Assembly (NCBI RefSeq): GCF_918698005.1
Contig: NZ_CAKKLJ010000008.1
Span: 47,417 to 111,416 of the forward strand
Origin: Microbacterium sp. Bi121
GTDB lineage: Bacteria > Actinomycetota > Actinomycetes > Actinomycetales > Microbacteriaceae
Direction of reading: 5' to 3'
Length of the DNA stretch: 64,000 nt
Each line of letters opens with the position of its first letter. The stretch's first letter is position 1. The notes under the pieces were generated by a model. That model was given only the letters and a program-made list of their open reading frames with translations. It was not told the origin of the DNA and made no database searches. Shown here piece by piece: positions 33,589-42,473 of the stretch. Both the position numbers and the translations under genes were made by a program.

Positions 33589-35520
33589 TCAGCCGTCGAT
33601 GACGGCGACGAGCTCGTCGAGGAACGCCTCGAACGTCGTCCCACGGCGGACGATCCGCTGCACGCTGTCGCGCTCGCTGAACACCTCGACGAGCTGCTCG
33701 AACACGGTCTGGAACGCGGTGCGATCGCTTTCGCTGAAGGCCGCGAGCGCGACGACCTGCACGCGCCCGTCCCCCCAGGCCACCGAGCCATCGGCGACAC
33801 CGATCGCGATCGCGGTGCGTTCGGCGGTCATCTGCAGCGCGTGCGGCACGGCCAGGGCGTCGGTGAACGCCGTCGACGACATCCGTTCACGGACGATCGT
33901 GTTCTCCACGTAGTCGTCGCCGATGAGCCCGGATGCCGTGAGCATGCCGCCCAGGCGCCGGATCACGGACTCCTCGCCCTCGTCGGGCAACGGGTGCAGG
34001 TACGCATCGGGAGAGAAGTACCGTGAGAGCTCCTCGCGCAGCCGGTTCAGGCGGCGTCCGCGGCGGATGCGCGCGGCGGTCTGCGTCACGCGCTCGACAT
34101 CGGCGTCCGTGAGGAACGGCTGGATGCGCACGTACCGCTCGCCGCTCGCCCCGGGGTCGATCGTGGTGAGCACGAGGTCGGTGTCGATGCTCTTCCAGTC
34201 CGGGTCGACGGTCGTGACGACGCCGGTGACCTCGACCGATGACCCGAGCGACCGGTCGACGCTCGAGCGCAGCAGTTCGTGCAGTTCGTAGTAGCCGGGG
34301 CAGACGATCGTGGCGGTGAGGATCGACTCCGCCTTGCGGCTGCGCTCCAGGCGCCCGCCGATGTGCATCGCGATGTACGCGATCTCGTCGTCGTGGATCG
34401 GGGCGCCGAGGCGGTCGTGCAGCCCGCTGGCGATGGAGACGGCGACCTCGAAGATCATCGGATACGACGACTTCAGCGAGCGGGTGAGCGGGTTGCGCGT
34501 CCATGCCTGCTCCTCGGCGCGGCGCAGCAGGTTCTGCACGTGGAGCGCGAGCCGGAGGATGAACTTCTCATCGACGAGATCGACCTGATAGTCGGCTGCG
34601 GCCTGCACGATCTCCGCCCTGACCGCCGCCTCGATCCCGGGATCCACGCCGCTGCGCACGGCACCGGCAGCGGCATCCTGTCCTGGCGCGATCGCGCGCG
34701 TGAGCACCAGCGTCGCGAGATGCGCGCTGTCGCCCTCGCCCAGCGTGACACCGAAGTGCTCCGCCGCGAGGTCGCGGATCACGCCGCCGAGCTTGGGGAT
34801 CTCCTCCCACGTGCCGGCGACGGGCGTCTCGAGAGCGCGACCGGCGGAGACCCGGTCGGCTGCGATCGCGATGTGCAGCAGCACATCCGAGATCGCCAGC
34901 TCGTTGACGTAGTACCCGAGCGCGCCGAGCTCGCGGACGAGCGCGGTCTTGAACGGGCCGACGGCGTGCGCGGCGACGGTCGTGCCCGTGAGAGCCCGTC
35001 GGATGCTCTCGGGGTGGAAAGACCCGGCATCCATCTCGTCGTGCGCGAGACGGCTCAGCAGGCGGCGCTGGGCGACCTCCGCACCGCGCAGCCGCACGGT
35101 CTCGCGGTCGCGCTCCAGACGCAGTTCCATTCCGTCGAGCAGCCCGCGCACCCGGGCTAGATCCGACTCCAGGGTCGCCTCGCTGACGTGCATGCGATCG
35201 GCGGTCTCGTAGACATCGATGCCGTCCGAGGCGTCGAGCAGCAGGCGCACGAGGGCGTGCAGGCGGTCACGCGGTGCCGATTCGCCCGTCAGCCTGGCGC
35301 GCAGCGCGTCATGCGCACCGGACCCTGCCCGGTAGCCGGCCGGCCCGGACTCGACGGCGTCGGCCTCGGCGGTGCGGGCGTTGAGCGCTGCGACATACGA
35401 GCGGATGCTGCGCGGTGTCACGCCCAGCACATCGGCCAGGCTCGCGGCTGTCGCCCACTCGTCCTGCCGGAGCAGGGTCTGCAGGAGCCGGTCCTGACGC
35501 TGTCGCGACATGGTCTCCAT
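33589..35520 (-). CDS. mtlR: BglG/MtlR-type PTS-regulated transcriptional activator
   Basis: A regulator of about 643 residues with the MtlR layout. An N-terminal HTH (about 5-60; AASLADVLGVTPRSIRSYV) is followed by two PRD domains with conserved His (LLHIAIAADR; ELGALGYYVNE; and the second with DDEIAYIAMHIGGRLER). An EIIB-like domain (TIVCPGYYELHELLRSS) and a C-terminal EIIA-like domain (FTDALAVPHALQM) complete it. It is expected to activate the divergent mannitol operon in response to PTS phosphorylation state. Start at the ATG at 35520; an ATG 9 bases downstream is possible. Confidence 0.88.
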   Translation of the reverse strand: METMSRQRQDRLLQTLLRQDEWATAASLADVLGVTPRSIRSYVAALNARTAEADAVESGPAGYRAGSGAHDALRARLTGESAPRDRLHALVRLLLDASDGIDVYETADRMHVSEATLESDLARVRGLLDGMELRLERDRETVRLRGAEVAQRRLLSRLAHDEMDAGSFHPESIRRALTGTTVAAHAVGPFKTALVRELGALGYYVNELAISDVLLHIAIAADRVSAGRALETPVAGTWEEIPKLGGVIRDLAAEHFGVTLGEGDSAHLATLVLTRAIAPGQDAAAGAVRSGVDPGIEAAVRAEIVQAAADYQVDLVDEKFILRLALHVQNLLRRAEEQAWTRNPLTRSLKSSYPMIFEVAVSIASGLHDRLGAPIHDDEIAYIAMHIGGRLERSRKAESILTATIVCPGYYELHELLRSSVDRSLGSSVEVTGVVTTVDPDWKSIDTDLVLTTIDPGASGERYVRIQPFLTDADVERVTQTAARIRRGRRLNRLREELSRYFSPDAYLHPLPDEGEESVIRRLGGMLTASGLIGDDYVENTIVRERMSSTAFTDALAVPHALQMTAERTAIAIGVADGSVAWGDGRVQVVALAAFSESDRTAFQTVFEQLVEVFSERDSVQRIVRRGTTFEAFLDELVAVIDG

Positions 35521-35559
35521 GATGCCAGCACCGCGCCGTTCGGAGGGCGAAAGGCGATG

Positions 35560-35575
35560 TTCCGCAGGGGCGGAA
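35560..35575. promoter_or_regulatory. Palindromic operator candidate in the regulator/PTS divergent region
   Basis: TTCCGC AGGG GCGGAA, a perfect 6-base inverted repeat in the 135-base space between the regulator gene and the PTS operon. Confidence 0.4.
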
Positions 35576-35603
35576 AGGAACATGGTGGCACCCCTCTCAG
35601 CCG

Positions 35604-35620
35604 TTTCCCAGAATGGGAGA
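35604..35620. promoter_or_regulatory. Second palindrome in the regulator/PTS divergent region
   Basis: TTTCCCA gaa TGGGAGA, an imperfect inverted repeat about 40 bases before the EIIB start; a plausible activator or operator site. Confidence 0.4.
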
Positions 35621-35655
35621 AGCCTCGGTGAAGTGCGAAGGGTGAGGTGGCATCG

Positions 35656-36006
35656 ATGAGGATCCTTGTGGTGTGCGGCGCCGGCGCGTCCAGCACCTTC
35701 GTCGCCCAGCGACTGCGGCACGCGGCATCCGCGGCCGGTCGTGACTGGGAGGCGACGGCCGGCACGGAGAGCACGATCGCGTCCGCGTTCGCGGACCTCG
35801 TCCTCGTCGGCCCGCATCTGGCCGACGGGATCGACGCCATCCGCGCCGCGGCGCAGGTTCCCGTCGTCGTGCTGCCGGAAGACGTCTTCGGAGACCGCGA
35901 CGGCACGCGAACCCTGGCGCTCGTCGAGGCCGCGCTGACTGATTCCCCCCTGGCTGATTCCCCCCTGACTGATTCCCCACCGTCCACCGCGAAAGGAACA
36001 TCATGA
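35656..36006 (+). CDS. Orphan PTS EIIB-like protein (lactose/cellobiose-type)
   Basis: A 116-residue protein whose first strand ends in VVCGAGASSTFVAQRL; Cys7 is the expected phosphorylation site of EIIB. The C-terminus carries three tandem five-residue units (LTDSP, LADSP, LTDSP). There is no matching EIIC in the window, and MtlA already contains its own EIIB, so this copy may act in regulation or with a transporter elsewhere. I chose the ATG after GAGGTGG; a GTG 9 bases upstream is possible. It overlaps the HPr gene by 4 bases. Confidence 0.75.
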   Translation: MRILVVCGAGASSTFVAQRLRHAASAAGRDWEATAGTESTIASAFADLVLVGPHLADGIDAIRAAAQVPVVVLPEDVFGDRDGTRTLALVEAALTDSPLADSPLTDSPPSTAKGTS

Positions 36007-36281
36007 CCGAGATCTCCCGCACCGTCCGCATCGGCTCCTCGCACGGGCTCCACGCCCGCCCCGCGAAGCTCTTCGCGCAGGCTGCGAAGGAGGCCGGCAT
36101 CCCCGTCACGATCGCGAAGGGCGACGGCAGGCCGGTCAACGCCGCCAGCATCCTCGGCGTCATCGCCCTCGCGGTCGAGCACGGCGACTACGTCACGCTC
36201 ACGGCCGATGGCGACGGCGCGGAGACCGTGATCGACACGCTCACCGAGCTCCTGACGACCGACCACGACCAGGAGTCGTGA
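36003..36281 (+). CDS. ptsH: HPr phosphocarrier protein of the PTS
   Basis: A 92-residue HPr with the active-site His17 in SSHGLHARPAKLF and the regulatory segment NAASILGVIALAV. It passes phosphate from EI to EIIA. Its neighbours are EIIB upstream (4-base overlap) and EI downstream (overlapping start). Confidence 0.92.
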   Translation: MTEISRTVRIGSSHGLHARPAKLFAQAAKEAGIPVTIAKGDGRPVNAASILGVIALAVEHGDYVTLTADGDGAETVIDTLTELLTTDHDQES

Positions 36282-37966
36282 TGGCCGAGATCCGTGGCGT
36301 GGGCATCGGGCAGGGCGTCGCCCAGGGGCCCGTGGTCCGCATGGCCGAGGCGCTCCCCGCGCCGGAGCAGAGACCCACCACGATCGGTGCTGACGCCGAA
36401 CGCGCCCGTGCACGCGAGGCGGTCACCGTTGTGGCGGCCGAACTGCAGCAGCGCGCCGAGACCGCCGGCGGATCGGCGCAGGAGGTGCTCGAGGCCCAGG
36501 CGATGATCGCCGAGGACCCGACGCTCCAGGACGAGGTCGACACCAGGATCGACGACGGCAGCACAGCCGAATGGGCCGTTCATGACGCGTTCGCCGGATT
36601 CCGCGCGACGCTCGAAGCCGTCGGCGGCTACCTCGGCGAGCGCGCCGCCGATCTGGACGACATCGCTCAGCGCGTTCTCGCGCACCTCCGCGGCGTCGAT
36701 GCACCCGGAGTCCCCGACCCCGGTCACCCCTTCGTCCTCGTCGCGCGTGACCTCGCTCCGGCGGACACGGCGCTGCTGAAGCTCGACCAGGTGCTCGCCC
36801 TGATCACGACCGACGGCGGCCCCACGTCGCACACGGCGATCCTCGCCCGCGAGAAGGGCATCGTCGCGATCGTCGGCGCCGCAGACGCCGCAGCGCTCGA
36901 GAACGGCACGACCGTGATCGTGGATGCCGCATCCGGCACCGTCACGACCGATCCATCGGCGGACCAGCTCGAGCGCGCAGCCGAGCGGGCTGCGGCCCGC
37001 GCAGCCGCCGTCGACGCTCCGCCCTCCCCCGGTTCCCTCGCCGACGGCACGGCGGTCGCCCTGCTCGCGAACCTCGGCAAACCGGCCGATGCGGCCGACG
37101 CCGTGGCGCGCGGCGCGGAGGGCGTCGGCCTGTTCCGCACCGAGTTCCTGTTCCTCTCGGCATCCCAGGCGCCGACGGTCGCCGAGCAGCGGACCTCCTA
37201 CACCGAGCTCCTGGCCGCCTTCCCCGGCAAGAAGGTCGTCGTTCGCATGCTGGATGCCGGTGCCGACAAGCCCCTGGCGTTCCTCAACGACGCGCACGAG
37301 GAGAATCCAGCCCTTGGCTTGCGCGGCCTGCGGTCTCTGCGCGCCAGCGAGGACATCCTGCGAGAGCAGCTCACGGCGCTCGCCGAGGCGGATGCTGCGA
37401 CCTCGGCCGACCTGTGGGTCATGGCGCCGATGGTGACCACGGTCGAGGAGACGAAGTACTTCACCGACCTCGCCCGCGAGTACGGGCTGAAGACGGCAGG
37501 CGTCATGGTCGAGGTGCCGGCGAGCGCGCTGCTGGCCGACCGGGTGCTCGCGCACGCGGACTTCGCCTCCATCGGCACGAACGACCTCACCCAGTACACG
37601 ATGGCGGCAGACCGCATGCTCGGCTCCGTCGCCTCGTTCCAGAACCCGTGGCACCCTGCGGTGCTGCGTCTGGTGGGTGAGGTCGGCTCGGCCGGAGCGC
37701 GAACCGGCAAGCCGGTCGGCGTCTGCGGCGAGGCCGCAGCCGATCCGCTGCTCGCGCTGGTCCTCGTCGGTCTCGGCATCACGAGCCTGTCCATGGCTCC
37801 TGCTGCGCTGGCCGACGTGCGGCTCGCGCTCTCCGAACGCACCCTCGACGAGGCGCGCAGCCTCGCCGAGATCGCACTGGCTGCGGACGACGCAGCCGGT
37901 GCACGCAACGCCGTGGCAGAAGCCGTCACGGCCCTACCCTCACACCAGAAAGAGACGACATCATGA
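36281..37966 (+). CDS. ptsI: Phosphoenolpyruvate-protein phosphotransferase (PTS enzyme I)
   Basis: Cytosolic enzyme that autophosphorylates from PEP and phosphorylates HPr. The 561-residue protein has the active-site His184 in TDGGPTSHTAILAREKG. The C-terminal PEP-binding TIM-barrel motifs are VGLFRTEFLF, VVRMLDAGADKPL and FASIGTNDLTQYTMAADR. The ATG overlaps the ptsH stop (TGATG); a GTG 3 bases upstream is also possible. It is slightly shorter at the C-terminus than E. coli EI but complete. Confidence 0.94.
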   Translation: MAEIRGVGIGQGVAQGPVVRMAEALPAPEQRPTTIGADAERARAREAVTVVAAELQQRAETAGGSAQEVLEAQAMIAEDPTLQDEVDTRIDDGSTAEWAVHDAFAGFRATLEAVGGYLGERAADLDDIAQRVLAHLRGVDAPGVPDPGHPFVLVARDLAPADTALLKLDQVLALITTDGGPTSHTAILAREKGIVAIVGAADAAALENGTTVIVDAASGTVTTDPSADQLERAAERAAARAAAVDAPPSPGSLADGTAVALLANLGKPADAADAVARGAEGVGLFRTEFLFLSASQAPTVAEQRTSYTELLAAFPGKKVVVRMLDAGADKPLAFLNDAHEENPALGLRGLRSLRASEDILREQLTALAEADAATSADLWVMAPMVTTVEETKYFTDLAREYGLKTAGVMVEVPASALLADRVLAHADFASIGTNDLTQYTMAADRMLGSVASFQNPWHPAVLRLVGEVGSAGARTGKPVGVCGEAAADPLLALVLVGLGITSLSMAPAALADVRLALSERTLDEARSLAEIALAADDAAGARNAVAEAVTALPSHQKETTS

Positions 37967-39525
37967 CGACGACGTCAACGGCCGCCCCGAATCGTGGCGG
38001 CATCCGCGTGGGCGTGCAGAAGTTCGGCACGTTCCTGTCCGGCATGGTCATGCCGAACATCGCGGCCTTCATCGCGTGGGGTTTCATCACCGCGCTTTTC
38101 ATCCCTGACGGCTGGCTGGGCAGCAACAGCCCCGTCGAATCCTGGCGCTGGGCGGATTCCGCCATCCTCGGCGGCGGGACCATCGGCGATGTCGACTACC
38201 CCGGCCTCGTCGGCCCGATCATCACGTACCTGCTGCCGATCCTGATCGCCTTCACCGGTGGTCGGATGGTGCACGGACACCGTGGCGGTGTCGTCGGCGC
38301 CGTCGCCGCGATGGGTGTCATCAGCGGCGCTGCCGGCACCGTGATGTTCCTCGGCGCCATGATCGCCGGCCCCCTCACCGCCCTCGTCCTGAAGTGGGTC
38401 GAGAAGCCGTGGCAGGGCAGGATCAAGCCGGGCTTCGAGATGCTGGTCGACAACTTCTCAGCAGGTTTCGTGGCGTTCTTCATGGCGCTGGCGTCGTTCT
38501 TCTGGCTGGCGCCGATCATGCGGTGGCTCACCGACATCCTCGGCGGCGCCGTCGGATGGCTCGTCGAGACCGGCCTGCTTCCGCTGGCGAGCATCATCGT
38601 CGAGCCGGCCAAGGTGCTGTTCCTGAACAACGCGATCAACCACGGCGTGTTCACTCCGCTCGGCACCGAGCAGGTGCAGGATGTCGGACGCAGCCTGCTC
38701 TTCCTGGTCGAGGCCAACCCCGGCCCCGGTGCGGGACTCCTGCTGGCGATCACCGTCTTCGGCGTCGGCGTCGCCCGCGCGACCGCTCCCGGTGCGTTCA
38801 TCATCCAGTTCCTCGGCGGCATCCACGAGGTCTACTTCCCGTACGTGCTGGCCAAGCCCATGCTCATCCTCGGCCTGATGGCCGGTGGCGCGACCGGTGT
38901 CGCGACGAACATGATCTTCCAGTCCGGCCTCGTAGCCCCCGCCGCTCCTGGGTCGATCTTCGCAGTCCTCATCCAGACCGCACCGGGCAGCCACCTCGGC
39001 GTCATCTGCTCGGTCGTGTTCTCCGCAGCTGTGACGTTCGCGATCTGCGCACCGATCCTGCTCGCTTCGCGCAAGCGGGATATCGCGGCAGAAGCGGCCA
39101 CCGGCGACCCTCTCGCAGCCGCGATCGCGAAGACCGAGGCGAACAAGGGCAAGTCGTCCAGCACGCTCTCGAACCTCGCGGCCACGGCAACCGCCACCGG
39201 TGCGGCGGCCACGGCAGTGGCGACCGCACCGATCCAGAACATCGTGTTCGCGTGCGACGCGGGCATGGGGTCGTCCGCGATGGGTGCGAGCGTGCTGCGC
39301 AACAAGCTCAAGAAGGCGGGCATCGAGGACGTCACCGTCACCAACGCGGCCATCGCGAACCTCGACGGCACGGCCGACCTGGTGATCACCCAGCAGCAGC
39401 TCACCGACCGGGCGAAGGGCAAGTCCGCGAACTCGATCCATGTCTCCGTCGACAACTTCATGAATGCGCCGCAGTATGAAGAGGTCGTCGAGATGGTGCG
39501 CGAGCAGAAGGAATCCGGCGAGTAA
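37963..39525 (+). CDS. mtlA: PTS mannitol transporter subunit IICB
   Basis: A 520-residue membrane transporter that takes up and phosphorylates mannitol. The EIIC domain (about 20-370) begins GVQKFGTFLSGMVMPNIAAFIAWG and contains NNAINHGVFTPLGTEQ, typical of MtlA. The EIIB domain carries the phospho-Cys (Cys431) in FACDAGMGSSAMGASVL. An Ala/Thr-rich linker joins them. The fused EIIA of E. coli MtlA is absent and is encoded separately by mtlF. A strong palindrome follows the gene. Confidence 0.94.
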   Translation: MTTTSTAAPNRGGIRVGVQKFGTFLSGMVMPNIAAFIAWGFITALFIPDGWLGSNSPVESWRWADSAILGGGTIGDVDYPGLVGPIITYLLPILIAFTGGRMVHGHRGGVVGAVAAMGVISGAAGTVMFLGAMIAGPLTALVLKWVEKPWQGRIKPGFEMLVDNFSAGFVAFFMALASFFWLAPIMRWLTDILGGAVGWLVETGLLPLASIIVEPAKVLFLNNAINHGVFTPLGTEQVQDVGRSLLFLVEANPGPGAGLLLAITVFGVGVARATAPGAFIIQFLGGIHEVYFPYVLAKPMLILGLMAGGATGVATNMIFQSGLVAPAAPGSIFAVLIQTAPGSHLGVICSVVFSAAVTFAICAPILLASRKRDIAAEAATGDPLAAAIAKTEANKGKSSSTLSNLAATATATGAAATAVATAPIQNIVFACDAGMGSSAMGASVLRNKLKKAGIEDVTVTNAAIANLDGTADLVITQQQLTDRAKGKSANSIHVSVDNFMNAPQYEEVVEMVREQKESGE

Positions 39526-39533
39526 TCCCTTTC

Positions 39534-39563
39534 GGTGGGCGGATGCCGCGGCATCCGCCCACC
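39534..39563. terminator. Perfect 30-base palindrome between mtlA and mtlF
   Basis: GGTGGGCGGATGCCG is followed directly by its exact reverse complement, 9 bases after the mtlA stop. No T-run follows. It may end part of the mtlA transcripts or stabilise a processed mRNA. Confidence 0.5.
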
Positions 39564-39594
39564 GATTCCATCGACAGCAAACGAAGGAGACATG

Positions 39595-40029
39595 ATGGGC
39601 GTTCTCACGATCGGCCAGGTCCGCATCCACTCGGGAAGCGCGACGCAGGAGCAGGCGCTGCAGGAGGCGACGGACATCCTCGTCGCCGCTGGCGCCGTCA
39701 CCCCCGCCTACGTCGACGCGATGCGTCAGCGCGAGGAGACGGTGTCGACCTTCATGGGAGCGGGCCTCGCCATCCCGCACGGCACGAACGAGACCAAGGA
39801 TGCGATCCTCGCCTCCGGTCTGTCCGTCGTCCGGTACGACGGCGGCGTCGACTGGGCGGGTGACGACGTGAACTTCGTGATCGGCATCGCCGGACGTGGC
39901 GACGAGCACCTCGAGATCCTCTCGCAGATCGCGATCCTGTTCTCCGACGAGGACGACGTCGCGAAGCTCAACGCCGCCCAGACCCCGGATGAACTGTTCG
40001 CGCTCCTGTCGGCGGTGAACGAAGGATGA
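39595..40029 (+). CDS. mtlF: PTS mannitol EIIA component
   Basis: A 144-residue EIIA of the mannitol/fructose family. The phospho-acceptor His62 lies in [17 protein letters not shown]. It receives phosphate from HPr and gives it to the EIIB domain of MtlA. Two adjacent ATG codons follow AAGGAG; I chose the second because its spacing is better. The stop overlaps mtlD by 4 bases. Confidence 0.92.
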   Translation: MGVLTIGQVRIHSGSATQEQALQEATDILVAAGAVTPAYVDAMRQREETVSTFMGAGLAIPHGTNETKDAILASGLSVVRYDGGVDWAGDDVNFVIGIAGRGDEHLEILSQIAILFSDEDDVAKLNAAQTPDELFALLSAVNEG

Positions 40030-41171
40030 AGGCCGTCCACTTCGGCGCCGGGAACATCGGGCGCGGCTTCGTCGGTCTTCTGCTGCACGAGGGCGGCTAC
40101 GAGCTGGTCTTCTCCGACGTCGCCGGCGCGCTGGTGGACGCCATCAACGCAACTGACTCCTACACGGTCCACGAGGCGGGTCCCGGCGGGGTCGACCGGG
40201 TCGTGACCGGGTACCGCGCGGTGAACAGCGCGGAGAACCCGGATGCCGTGGCAGACCAAGTCGCCACCGCCGACGTCGTCACGTGCGCTGTCGGACCGAC
40301 GGTGCTGCGTTTCATCGCCCCCGCGATCGCCGCCGGGCTCGCCCGCCGCGACCCCGCACTGCCGAAGCTGCAGATCATGGCGTGCGAGAACGCGATCGGC
40401 GCCACAGATCAACTGCGTGCAGAGATCGAGAAGCTCGATCCGGCCGCCGCCGATCGCGCCGTCTTCGCGAACACCGCCGTCGACCGCATCGTCCCCGCCC
40501 AGCCAGAGGGCTCAGGCGTCGACGTCACGGTCGAGCCGTACTACGAGTGGGCGATCGAGTCCGGTCCCTTCGGCGAGGATCTGCCGAACATCCCCGGTGC
40601 GCACTTCGTCGACGACCTGGCGCCGTTCATCGAGCGCAAGCTCTTCACCGTCAACACCGGTCACGCCGCGACCGCCTACTTCGGCGCGCAGGCCGGCATC
40701 GAGCGGATCTCCGATGCCCTCGCCTCCCCCTCGATCGCCGCCCGCGTCAGCGCTGCGCTCGAGGAGACCAGTGCGATGCTCTCGGCCGTGCACGGGCTGG
40801 ACCCCGACGAGCTCGCCGCATACCGTGCGAAGATCCTCGACCGGTTCCGCAACCCGGAGCTCGTCGACACCGTGCAGCGCGTCGGCCGGCAGCCGTTGCG
40901 CAAGCTGTCCAGGCACGAGCGCTTCATCGGCCCGGCCTCGCAGGCGGCGGAACACGGACTGTCGACGTCGGCCCTCGTCGCTGCGATCGCCGCCACCGTC
41001 GCGTTCGACGATCCGGCCGACGAGCAGTCCGTCGAACTGCAGCGGATGCTGCGGTCCGACGACGCGGATACGCTGACGGCGACTGTCACCGGTCTCGAGC
41101 CGGAGCACCCCCTCTTCGGCGCCGTGCACGACGTCTTCGCGGCACGGCAGCAGGAGCTGCGCACGCTCTGA
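40026..41171 (+). CDS. mtlD: Mannitol-1-phosphate 5-dehydrogenase
   Basis: Oxidises mannitol 1-phosphate to fructose 6-phosphate with NAD. The 381-residue protein begins with the Rossmann motif [14 protein letters not shown]. It carries [18 protein letters not shown], which includes the catalytic and substrate-binding Asn/His region of long-chain mannitol dehydrogenases. Last gene of the PTS operon. Confidence 0.94.
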   Translation: MKAVHFGAGNIGRGFVGLLLHEGGYELVFSDVAGALVDAINATDSYTVHEAGPGGVDRVVTGYRAVNSAENPDAVADQVATADVVTCAVGPTVLRFIAPAIAAGLARRDPALPKLQIMACENAIGATDQLRAEIEKLDPAAADRAVFANTAVDRIVPAQPEGSGVDVTVEPYYEWAIESGPFGEDLPNIPGAHFVDDLAPFIERKLFTVNTGHAATAYFGAQAGIERISDALASPSIAARVSAALEETSAMLSAVHGLDPDELAAYRAKILDRFRNPELVDTVQRVGRQPLRKLSRHERFIGPASQAAEHGLSTSALVAAIAATVAFDDPADEQSVELQRMLRSDDADTLTATVTGLEPEHPLFGAVHDVFAARQQELRTL

Positions 41172-41183
41172 CAGAATCTCCCC

Positions 41184-42473
41184 ATGAGCAGGTACGCCGT
41201 CATCGGCGCTGGCCCATCAGGGCTGGCAGCAGCGCGGGCGCTGCAGAAGCAGGGCATCGACGTCGAGGGCTTCGAGGCGTCGCACGGCGTCGGCGGCCTC
41301 TGGGACATCACGAACCCGCGCAGCTCGATGTACGAGTCGGCTCACCTGATCTCGTCTCGCACGACCACGGAGTTCGCCGAGTTCCCGATGCGGTCGGACG
41401 TCGACTACCCGAGTCACGCGGTTCTGCTCGAGTACTTCCGTTCCTACGCCGATCACTTCGGCCTGACGCCGCTGTTCCGCTTCGACACCAGGGTGACCCG
41501 GCTCGAGCCGCAGGGCTGCGGGTGGGATCTCACCGCGATGGGCCCTGACGGCGAGCAGACCCGCTGGTACGCCGGAGTCATCCTGGCGAACGGCACCCTG
41601 TCGGAGCCGAACTCTCCGACGTTCGCCGGAGAGTTCAGCGGCGAGATCAGGCACACGCACTTCTACAAGAGTGCGCGCGAGCTCGACGGCAAACGCGTGC
41701 TCATCGTCGGGGCGGGCAATTCGGGGTGCGACATCGCCGTGGATGCCGTGCACCACGCGGCATCCGTCGACATGAGCGTGCGCCGGGGATACTATTTCGT
41801 CCCGCGGTACCTGTTCGGCCGCCCGAGCGACACCCTCAACCAGGGGCGTCCCCTGCCTGCACGCTTGAAACAGGCCGTGGACTCACGCGTGCTGAAGGCC
41901 TTCACCGGCGACCCTGTCAGGTTCGGGTTCCCGAAGCCCGACTACCGGATCTACGAATCCCACCCGATCGTGAACACCATGGTGCTGAACCACCTCGGCC
42001 AGGGCGACCTGCGCATCCGAGGCGATGTCGAACGATTCGACGGCGAGACCGTGCACTTCCGGGGCGGCGGCTCAGGCGACTTCGACCTCGTTCTGCTGGC
42101 GACCGGCTACACGCTCGATTACCCGTTCGTGAATCGCGCGCACCTGTCGTGGCATTCCGCGTCGCCGCGGCTGTTCCTCAACATCTTCCCCGCGTCGTTC
42201 AACGGGCTGTACGTGATGGGCATGGTCGAGGCCTCGGGTCTGGGCTGGCAAGGGCGCTACGAGCAGGCCGAGCTGCTGGCGGCTTATCTCGACGCGGTGG
42301 AGAACGATCCGGGCCGTGCCCAGCGCTTCCGCGAACGGGTCACGCGCAGCCCCTGGCCGGACGTCACAGGCGGCTACCGCTATCTCGCCCTGGATCGCAT
42401 GGCGTACTACGTCAACAAGGACGCGTACCGCGGCGCGGTGAAGGCTGAGCGCCGGACGATGGAGGCGCCGTGA
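41184..42473 (+). CDS. Flavin-containing monooxygenase-like protein
   Basis: A 429-residue FAD/NADPH oxidoreductase. The FAD fingerprint is YAVIGAGPSGLAAARAL. An FMO-type linker follows (FSGEIRHTHFYKSARELDG), then the NADPH fingerprint VLIVGAGNSGCDIAVDAV and the late motif LLATGYTLDYPF. The substrate is unknown; such enzymes hydroxylate N or S atoms or act as Baeyer-Villiger enzymes. CAGAAT lies 6 bases before the ATG and no ribosome-binding site is seen, so it may have its own leaderless promoter rather than being read from the mtl operon 12 bases upstream. It is coupled to the symporter gene by a 4-base overlap. Confidence 0.85.
   Translation: MSRYAVIGAGPSGLAAARALQKQGIDVEGFEASHGVGGLWDITNPRSSMYESAHLISSRTTTEFAEFPMRSDVDYPSHAVLLEYFRSYADHFGLTPLFRFDTRVTRLEPQGCGWDLTAMGPDGEQTRWYAGVILANGTLSEPNSPTFAGEFSGEIRHTHFYKSARELDGKRVLIVGAGNSGCDIAVDAVHHAASVDMSVRRGYYFVPRYLFGRPSDTLNQGRPLPARLKQAVDSRVLKAFTGDPVRFGFPKPDYRIYESHPIVNTMVLNHLGQGDLRIRGDVERFDGETVHFRGGGSGDFDLVLLATGYTLDYPFVNRAHLSWHSASPRLFLNIFPASFNGLYVMGMVEASGLGWQGRYEQAELLAAYLDAVENDPGRAQRFRERVTRSPWPDVTGGYRYLALDRMAYYVNKDAYRGAVKAERRTMEAP

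Noticed and set aside
35812..36413. Extended N-terminus of the PTS regulator and a 331-codon minus frame upstream
   Set aside because: These frames run antisense through the EIIB and HPr genes. The regulator HTH begins directly after the ATG at 35520.
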